From: Cyanobium sp.
GTDB taxonomy: Bacteria > Cyanobacteriota > Cyanobacteriia > PCC-6307 > Cyanobiaceae
Length of the DNA stretch: 11,510 bases
NCBI GenBank assembly: GCA_014191535.1
Contig: BJHC01000027.1
Coordinates: 1-11,510, forward strand
Reading direction: 5' to 3'
Shown: piece after piece, positions 6,551 through 11,510 of the stretch
Layout of the letters: every line of letters begins with the position of its first letter
How positions within the stretch are numbered: position 1 is the first letter of the stretch
Notes under the pieces: model-generated
Database searches by the model: none
Told to the model about the DNA's origin: nothing
What the model saw: the letters and a program-made list of their open reading frames with translations, nothing else
Made by a program: the position numbers and the translations under genes

Positions 6551-9200
6551 CGAGGTTCACCAATTTTCCAGGCACCACGATCACGCGGCTGGGGGCTTTG
6601 CCCTCCAGCCACTTGGCGGCGATGTCGCTGGAGAGGGCGAGCTGCTCAAGCGTGGCCTTGTCGGCGTCGGCTGGCACATCCAAGCTGCCGCGCACCTTGC
6701 CCTTGATCTGAATCACCAGGGGCACGGTGTCGCGCACCAGGGCTGAGGCATCGGATTGCGGCCAGCGCTGCCGATGCACGCTGCTGCTCTGCAGGGCATC
6801 GGTGTCATCCCGCCCCCCCAGTTTCAGCCAGAGCTCCTCCGCCAGATGCGGGGCGAAGGGGGCCAGCAGGATCACCAGGTTGCGCAGCGCCTCACAGGCG
6901 AACACGTCGCTGCTCTCAGCCAGCACGCTGCCCATGGCGTTGCTCAGCTTCATCAGCTCCGAAACGGCGGTGTTGAACTGGTAATCGCCGTCGAGGTCTT
7001 CGCTGATGGCGGCGATGGCGGTGTGAACCGCACGGCGCAGCGCCGCATCGGCCTGGGTCAGGCCGGCACCCTGCTGAGCCGTTACCAGGGCCACGGCGAC
7101 AGCCTCAGGACCGCCGGCTCCATCGGCAAGGCTGAGTCCGCGCTCGACGGCAGCCTCCACGAGCCGCCAGAGGCGTTGCAGGAAGCGGAACTGACCCTCC
7201 ACATCCGCGTCATCCCACTCCAGATCCTTTTCCGGAGGGGCCTTGAACAGGATGAACATGCGGGCGGTGTCAGCGCCGTAACGGTCGATCACCGAGGCCG
7301 GGTCGACGCCGTTGTACTTCGACTTCGACATCTTTTCGAAGAACGTCTCCAGCGGTTCCCCGCTGATGGGATCCCGGGGGTCCGTCGGATCGGCCACCTC
7401 CCCTGGGGGGATGTACTTGCCGCTGTGGGGATTTTTGTAGGTGACGCCCTGCACCATCCCCTGGGTCAACAGGCGGGTGAACGGCTCTGCGCAGCTGAGC
7501 AGCTGCCGATCCCGCAGCACCTTCGTGAAGAAGCGGGAATACAGCAGATGAAGGATCGCGTGTTCAATGCCCCCGACGTATTGATCCACCGGCAACCAGG
7601 CATCCACCGCGGAGCGGCTGAACGGCAGCTGGGTGTTGTGGGGGTCGCTGTAACGGAGGAAGTACCAGCTGGAGCACATGAACGTGTCCATGGTGTCCGT
7701 CTCACGCCGGGCGGGCTTGCCGCAACAGGGGCAGGCCACCTGCACCCAGCTGTCCAGTTGCGCCAGGGGTGAGGCGCCCTTGCCACTGAAGGCCACATCC
7801 CGGGGGAGCTCCACCGGCAGCTGCTCACTGGGCACGGGCACAACACCACAGCTGTCGCAATGGATCACCGGAATCGGGCAGCCCCAATAGCGCTGGCGCG
7901 AGATCAACCAATCCCGCAGCCGAAATTGCACGCGTTCCTGGCCCCAGCCCTCGGCTTCCGCCGCGGCGGTGATCTCGGCTTTGGCCTTGCCACTGGGAAG
8001 ACCATCGAACCGGCCGGAGTGAATCAGCACCCCCGCCTCGGTCCAGGCACCCCCCTCGAAGGCATGCTCGTCGCTGCCCTCCGGAATGATCACCTGCCGC
8101 ACGGGCAGTTCGTACTGGCGGGCGAACAGAAAGTCCCGTTGGTCGTGGGCCGGAACGCCCATCACGGCCCCGGTGCCGTAATCCGCCAGCACGTAATCAG
8201 CAATCCACAGGGGAATCAGGTCGCCGGTGGCGGGGTTGCGCACCTGGGCGCCGATCGGAACACCGCGCTTGGGTTTGTCTTCGGCAGTGCGTTCCTGTTC
8301 GCTCTGGCGCGACACCAGATCACAGAAGGCCTCCACGCTGAGCTGCTGCTCCACGGCGGTGAGGGATGCCACCAAGGGATGCTCGGGGGCCAGCACCACA
8401 TAGGTGGCCCCAAAAATGGTGTCCGGCCGGGTGGTGAACACCGTGATCCGCTCGCCGGAGGGCTGTCCCTCGGCCGTGATCACCTCAAACTGCAGTTCGG
8501 CCCCGGTGCTGCGCCCAATCCAGTTGGCCTGCATGGTGCGCACGCGCTCGGGCCAGCCATCGAGCTGGTCGAGATCGTCCAGCAGCTGCTGGGCGTAGTC
8601 GGTGATCTTCAGAAACCACTGGCGCAATTTGCGTTTTTCCACCAGGGCGCCGGAGCGCCAGGAGCGCCCTTCGCTGTCCACCTGCTCGTTGGCCAGCACC
8701 GTCTGGTCGATCGGGTCCCAGTTGACCGTGGCGTCCTTCTGATAGGCGAGCCCGGCCTCCAGGAATTGCAGGAACAACCATTGGGTCCAGCGGTAATAGT
8801 CGCTGTGGCAGGTGGCCACTTCCCGCTGCCAGTCGATCGACAGCCCCAGCTGGTCCAGCTGGCTGCGCATCGAAGCGATGTTCTGATCGGTCCAGGCGCC
8901 GGGATCCACCCCGCGCTCGATGGCGGCATTTTCGGCGGGAAGGCCGAAGGCATCCCAGCCCATGGGGTGCAACACCTTCCGGCCCCGTAGGCGCTGCACC
9001 CGGGCCACCACATCGGTGATCACGTAGTTGCGCACATGGCCCATGTGCAGATTCCCCGATGGGTAGGGGAACATCGACAGGGCATAAAACCCCTGCTCTC
9101 CGGGCTCCAGCGTCGGGGTCTCATGCAGACCGTGTTGCTGCCAGGCGCGCTGCCAGCTCGCTTCAATCGCCTGGGGTTGATAGCGGCTGGAGTCGCTCAC
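6543..9200 (-). CDS. leuS: Leucyl-tRNA synthetase
   Basis: This class I synthetase charges tRNA-Leu with leucine. It is 885 residues from the GTG at 9200. The Rossmann core opens with [15 protein letters not shown], the HIGH box being HMGH at 52-55. The CP1 editing domain carries TTRPDT (256-261) and [10 protein letters not shown], whose second Asp (356) matches the editing aspartate. A zinc-knuckle-like set of cysteines, 448, 451, 490, 492 and 493, sits in HCDSC and [13 protein letters not shown] is at 623-627, followed by a helical anticodon-binding domain (about 640-790) and a C-terminal domain ending GKLVNLVP. All key motifs are intact. The start was chosen because the conserved [11 protein letters not shown] follows directly; the frame is open for 69 more codons, but that overlaps hfq on the same strand. 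hfq ends 38 bases upstream, so the two may be co-transcribed. Confidence 0.98.
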   Translation of the reverse strand: MSDSSRYQPQAIEASWQRAWQQHGLHETPTLEPGEQGFYALSMFPYPSGNLHMGHVRNYVITDVVARVQRLRGRKVLHPMGWDAFGLPAENAAIERGVDPGAWTDQNIASMRSQLDQLGLSIDWQREVATCHSDYYRWTQWLFLQFLEAGLAYQKDATVNWDPIDQTVLANEQVDSEGRSWRSGALVEKRKLRQWFLKITDYAQQLLDDLDQLDGWPERVRTMQANWIGRSTGAELQFEVITAEGQPSGERITVFTTRPDTIFGATYVVLAPEHPLVASLTAVEQQLSVEAFCDLVSRQSEQERTAEDKPKRGVPIGAQVRNPATGDLIPLWIADYVLADYGTGAVMGVPAHDQRDFLFARQYELPVRQVIIPEGSDEHAFEGGAWTEAGVLIHSGRFDGLPSGKAKAEITAAAEAEGWGQERVQFRLRDWLISRQRYWGCPIPVIHCDSCGVVPVPSEQLPVELPRDVAFSGKGASPLAQLDSWVQVACPCCGKPARRETDTMDTFMCSSWYFLRYSDPHNTQLPFSRSAVDAWLPVDQYVGGIEHAILHLLYSRFFTKVLRDRQLLSCAEPFTRLLTQGMVQGVTYKNPHSGKYIPPGEVADPTDPRDPISGEPLETFFEKMSKSKYNGVDPASVIDRYGADTARMFILFKAPPEKDLEWDDADVEGQFRFLQRLWRLVEAAVERGLSLADGAGGPEAVAVALVTAQQGAGLTQADAALRRAVHTAIAAISEDLDGDYQFNTAVSELMKLSNAMGSVLAESSDVFACEALRNLVILLAPFAPHLAEELWLKLGGRDDTDALQSSSVHRQRWPQSDASALVRDTVPLVIQIKGKVRGSLDVPADADKATLEQLALSSDIAAKWLEGKAPSRVIVVPGKLVNLVP

Positions 9201-9238
9201 GGGTCGGCAGGGTGCGTGCCGCTGATGCTCCCACAGCC

Positions 9239-9478
9239 TCAGGTCTGGGACTGGATCAACGCGATGGCCCGGCGGTTCACCAGCACCGGTTCCGCAACAC
9301 CATGCACCTGAACAGCCAGGAAGTCGGCATCCACCCAGACGGGGCAACCGCTTAGCTGGCCGCCACCGGCCAGGTCCACCTGAATCGCCGTCTGGCGGCG
9401 AATCCATTGCTGCAGGAGGCGAATCCCCGGTTGCGAGGGATCAAATCCCGGGGGATGGCGCTCCGAGCTGCTCCCCAT
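9239..9478 (-). CDS. hfq: Hfq, cyanobacterial-type Sm-like protein
   Basis: A 79-residue protein with a cyanobacterial Hfq layout. A variable head is followed by [14 protein letters not shown] (the N-terminal helix), [26 protein letters not shown] (the Sm1 strands, like the hydrophobic-L-x-x-G-x-x-L-x-G core) and [10 protein letters not shown], the Sm2 position. Bacterial Hfq from proteobacteria has Y-K-H-A-I there; this one has N-R-R-A-I, in line with the divergent Sm2 of cyanobacterial Hfq. The best-studied homologue, in Synechocystis, is needed for type IV pilus motility and binds the PilB1 ATPase, whereas RNA chaperone activity there is doubtful. The ATG at 9478 has a GAGG ribosome site eight bases away. 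It diverges from dapF by 48 bases, a neighbourhood I recall for other cyanobacteria, and precedes leuS on the same strand. The frame is open far upstream, antisense to dapF, which can hide the true start. Confidence 0.86.
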   Translation of the reverse strand: MGSSSERHPPGFDPSQPGIRLLQQWIRRQTAIQVDLAGGGQLSGCPVWVDADFLAVQVHGVAEPVLVNRRAIALIQSQT

Positions 9479-9486
9479 AGGATCGG

Positions 9487-9492
9487 CCTCAA
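9487..9492 (-). promoter_or_regulatory. Ribosome binding site deciding the hfq start
   Basis: On the - strand, TTGAGG lies with its GAGG eight bases before the ATG at 9478. It is one of the few plausible Shine-Dalgarno sequences in the window. It supports the short 79-codon hfq over any longer reading that would run antisense into dapF. Confidence 0.55.
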
Positions 9493-9497
9493 TCTCA

Positions 9498-9513
9498 AGC
9501 CTCTGCGCAGGCT
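9498..9513. repeat. Inverted repeat in the hfq/dapF divergent spacer
   Basis: AGCCT and AGGCT are exact complements around the six-base loop CTGCGC; the inside also contains the 8-base palindrome CTGCGCAG. It fills a third of the 48-base spacer between the hfq ATG and the dapF GTG. It could be an operator for both genes or a small hairpin in the dapF leader. In G+C-rich DNA such short palindromes also arise by chance. Confidence 0.4.
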
Positions 9514-9526
9514 GCCGCGCCGACCC

Positions 9527-10699
9527 GTGTTCAGCAACCTCCCGTTCAGCAAATACCAGGGTCTGGGGAATGACTTTCTGCTGCTGGATGCCCGCACGGC
9601 CCCTGACCCCGATCAGGCCTTTGGCCTGACGCCAGAGCGGGTGGCCCAGCTCTGTGATCGTCGCTTCGGTGTCGGCGGTGATGGCGTGATCCTGGCCCTG
9701 CCCCCCAATGCCGGTGGGGATTGGCGGATGCGCATCTTCAACGCCGACGGCACCGAGCCGGAGATGTGCGGCAATGGCATCCGTTGCCTGGCCCGCTTCC
9801 TGGCGGATCTGGATGGGGATGGCCCCGGTCGCACCTGGCAGATCGACACCCTGGCCGGTCGGATCGTTCCCGAACTGCTGCCGGATGGCACGGTGCGGGT
9901 GGACATGGGTGCGCCGTTTCTCCAGCCCGAGCAGGTGCCCACCACGCTGGAGATCGGCACCGCCGGTCTCCCCCAGGGGGAGCTGGAGGTGGATGGCGAG
10001 CGGTTTGCCGTGGCGGCCGCCGGCATGGGCAATCCCCACGTGGTGATTCCGGTGGCGATGGTGGAGGAGATCGACCTGGAGCGGTTCGGCCCACTGTTTG
10101 AGCATCACCCGGCCTTTCCGGCTCGCACCAACGTGCATTTCGTGCAGGTGCTCAGCCCCGACCACTTGGTGATGCGCGTGTGGGAGCGCGGGGCCGGCCC
10201 GACCCTGGCCTGTGGCACCGGAGCCTGCGCCACCCTTGTGGCGATGCACAGCCTCGGCCTGTGTGAGCGGCGTGCCCGCCTGGATCTGCCCGGCGGTCCG
10301 CTGCAGATCCACTGGGATGCGGAGAGCGGCAAGGTGTTCATGGATGGCCCTGCGGAGCACGTGTTCGATGGCGTGATTCCGGACCCCGCCGAGGTGGCGG
10401 AGGCCCGTCGTCAGGCCGCGACAGCGGTCATGGCGCCGGCGCCGTCCCCGGCGTCGATGCAGCAAGCGCCGTCCGAGTCCGCCTCCACAGCTGATGCAGC
10501 TGCTGAGGCGATTGACTGCGCCACCGTCTGCACCAATGGCTGCATCCGACCCGAGCGCTGCCCCAGCGCCGAGGCCCGCGCCCGGGTGGCGGCCCTGCTT
10601 CAGGGCACCTCCCTCGACGACCTCGTGAACATCGCCACCAATTCGCTGGAATCCCGCACCCGCGCCCGTTTTGAACGGGAGCCGGGGCTGAACCTCTGA
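9527..10699 (+). CDS. dapF: Diaminopimelate epimerase with a C-terminal four-cysteine extension
   Basis: DapF converts LL- to meso-diaminopimelate, the last step before lysine and a precursor of the peptidoglycan stem peptide, in the cytosol. From the GTG at 9527 the product is 390 residues; the family is usually about 270-290. The epimerase part (1-284) starts FSKYQGLGNDFLLLDAR. It has both catalytic cysteines, Cys81 in EMCGNGIRC and Cys229 in LACGTGAC, and ends GPAEHVFDGVI. Then comes an Ala/Pro/Ser-rich linker (about 295-328) and a tail with C-x3-C-x3-C-x5-C (Cys331, 335, 339, 345), followed by a helical stretch LLQGTSLDDLVNIATNSLESRTRARFE. The tail may bind a metal or an iron-sulphur cluster. 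I see no stop or frame break at the joint. Internal ATGs at 10430 and 10457 exist but lack clear ribosome sites. The start was chosen for its distance to the conserved FSKYQG; an ATG at 9455 would overlap hfq. A cysteine desulfurase follows after five bases. Confidence 0.93.
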   Translation: MFSNLPFSKYQGLGNDFLLLDARTAPDPDQAFGLTPERVAQLCDRRFGVGGDGVILALPPNAGGDWRMRIFNADGTEPEMCGNGIRCLARFLADLDGDGPGRTWQIDTLAGRIVPELLPDGTVRVDMGAPFLQPEQVPTTLEIGTAGLPQGELEVDGERFAVAAAGMGNPHVVIPVAMVEEIDLERFGPLFEHHPAFPARTNVHFVQVLSPDHLVMRVWERGAGPTLACGTGACATLVAMHSLGLCERRARLDLPGGPLQIHWDAESGKVFMDGPAEHVFDGVIPDPAEVAEARRQAATAVMAPAPSPASMQQAPSESASTADAAAEAIDCATVCTNGCIRPERCPSAEARARVAALLQGTSLDDLVNIATNSLESRTRARFEREPGLNL

Positions 10700-10704
10700 A
10701 GGGG

Positions 10705-11510
10705 ATGGCCCAGGCCCACGCCATGGGGCTCGACCCGTGCCGCTATCTCGACTGCAGCGCCACCACGCCCCTGGCCCCGGCGGTGCAGCAGGCCATCCAG
10801 GCCTGTCAACAGCACGCCTGGGCGAACCCCTCCAGCCTGCATGGATTCGGGCTGCAGGCCGCCGAGCAGTTGGAGCGCCAACGGCAGCGGCTTGGTGAGC
10901 TGCTCGGTTGTCAGACCGGCCGGGTGGTGTTCACCTCCGGGGGCACAGAGGCAATCCACCTGGCCCTGCTGGGCATGGCCAAGCCGCTTGCTCCGGACTC
11001 GCGCTTGCTGATTTCCAGCGTGGAGCACCCCGCCACCTTGGCTGCAGCTGAGCAGCTGAAGCGGGCGGGATGGCAGGTGCAGCCGCTGCCCGTGGATCAG
11101 CAGGGGGTGGTGGATCTGGAGCAGCTGGAGCGGCTGCTGGTTCCCCCCACGCGGCTGGTGTCCATGATCTGGGGACAGAGCGAGGTGGGGACGCTGCAGC
11201 CCATCGAGCGCATCGGTGCCCTGTGCCGCCAGGCGGGCATTCCTCTGCATGTGGATGCGGTGCAGGTGGTGGGGCATCGCCCCATCGCGTTCGACAACCT
11301 GCCGGTGGATCTGCTGAGCCTGGCGGCCCACAAGCTGCAGGGGCCCCGGGGCATCGGTGCCCTGTTGATGCGCCAGGGGATGGAGCTGCAGCCGCTGCTC
11401 GGTGGAGGCGGACAGGAGGGGGGCCTCCGGGCCGGCACCGAACCGGTCGACCTGGTGACCGGCCTGGTGACCGCCCTGGAGCTCACCCAGCGGCGGCTGC
11501 AGGCCCATGG
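10705..11510 (+). CDS. Cysteine desulfurase (NifS/IscS family), N-terminal part
   Basis: A PLP-dependent enzyme that takes sulphur from cysteine for iron-sulphur clusters and thio-cofactors. 268 codons are visible; the gene runs out of the window. The fold starts YLDCSATTPLAP. FTSGGTEAIHLAL (76-88) is the phosphate loop. His108 in VEHPATL stacks on PLP. HVDAVQ holds Asp184 and Gln187, and Lys210 in SLAAHKLQGPRGIGAL is the Schiff-base lysine. GGGGQEGGLRAGTEPV (233-248) precedes the catalytic cysteine loop, which lies beyond the end. Where most relatives have N-N-E-x-G, this one reads WGQSEVGTLQP (156-166). The start is either ATG 10705, with AAGGGG directly against it, or ATG 10723; neither has ideal spacing. 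The five-base gap to dapF suggests one transcript. The family is firm, but which desulfurase subgroup it belongs to is open. Confidence 0.95.
   Translation, partial: MAQAHAMGLDPCRYLDCSATTPLAPAVQQAIQACQQHAWANPSSLHGFGLQAAEQLERQRQRLGELLGCQTGRVVFTSGGTEAIHLALLGMAKPLAPDSRLLISSVEHPATLAAAEQLKRAGWQVQPLPVDQQGVVDLEQLERLLVPPTRLVSMIWGQSEVGTLQPIERIGALCRQAGIPLHVDAVQVVGHRPIAFDNLPVDLLSLAAHKLQGPRGIGALLMRQGMELQPLLGGGGQEGGLRAGTEPVDLVTGLVTALELTQRRLQAH

Noticed and set aside
7860..8990. Open frame of 376 codons on the + strand inside leuS
   Set aside because: It lies entirely opposite a synthetase with all catalytic motifs. The composition is of shadow type and no domain is recognisable.
9201..9407. 69-codon N-terminal extension of LeuRS
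   Set aside because: Low-complexity Gly/Pro/Arg sequence that overlaps hfq on the same strand; the family start fits GTG 9200.
9479..10465. Upstream extension of the hfq frame, 329 codons antisense to dapF
   Set aside because: The extension has no recognisable domain and overlaps dapF's catalytic region. The Hfq pattern and ribosome site start at 9478.

Overview
This window looks like a compact, high-G+C chromosome segment from a picocyanobacterium of the Synechococcus/Cyanobium group. The grounds are family resemblance: a Ycf35-type DUF1257 protein, a cyanobacterial-type Hfq beside dapF, cyanobacterial-style PurN, PGI and LeuRS, tiny intergenic gaps and frequent GTG starts. The assignment rests on remembered family features, not on a search. 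I see no insertion sequence, integrase, tRNA, rRNA or CRISPR array. The region reads as conserved core genome rather than an island.

Layout. The window opens in the 3' end of argC (arginine biosynthesis, + strand), which overlaps the convergent end of purN (purine biosynthesis, - strand). A tight + strand run follows: a Ycf35-like protein, an M61 peptidase with a PDZ domain, and a membrane-anchored zinc amidase. It reads like an operon, with a 7-base gap and then an ATGA overlap. Facing it on the - strand is a secreted or anchored protein with a lysozyme/lytic-transglycosylase-like pattern, so two probable murein hydrolases lie tail to tail. A 265-base divergent spacer holds a TTAC-TTAC direct repeat resembling the HLR1 (RpaB) box and a perfect 7-bp hairpin. 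It leads to pgi (+), which converges with leuS (-) across 6 bases.

Upstream of leuS, in the same direction, is a small 79-codon gene that I identify as cyanobacterial hfq. It is easy to miss because its reading frame stays open far into the antisense of dapF. hfq and dapF diverge from a 48-base spacer that carries an inverted repeat. dapF (lysine and peptidoglycan precursor pathway) is longer than the family norm. After an Ala/Pro/Ser-rich linker it carries a C-terminal domain with a four-cysteine cluster. Five bases later begins a NifS/IscS-like cysteine desulfurase, which runs off the window before its catalytic cysteine loop.

Themes. Several products belong to cell-wall metabolism (DapF, the amidase, the lysozyme-like protein). 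Others are housekeeping: PGI, LeuRS, PurN, ArgC. The least ordinary items are the Cys4 tail on DapF next to a cysteine desulfurase, the divergent hfq/dapF spacer, and the putative HLR1-like box. I found no clearly new multi-gene system.
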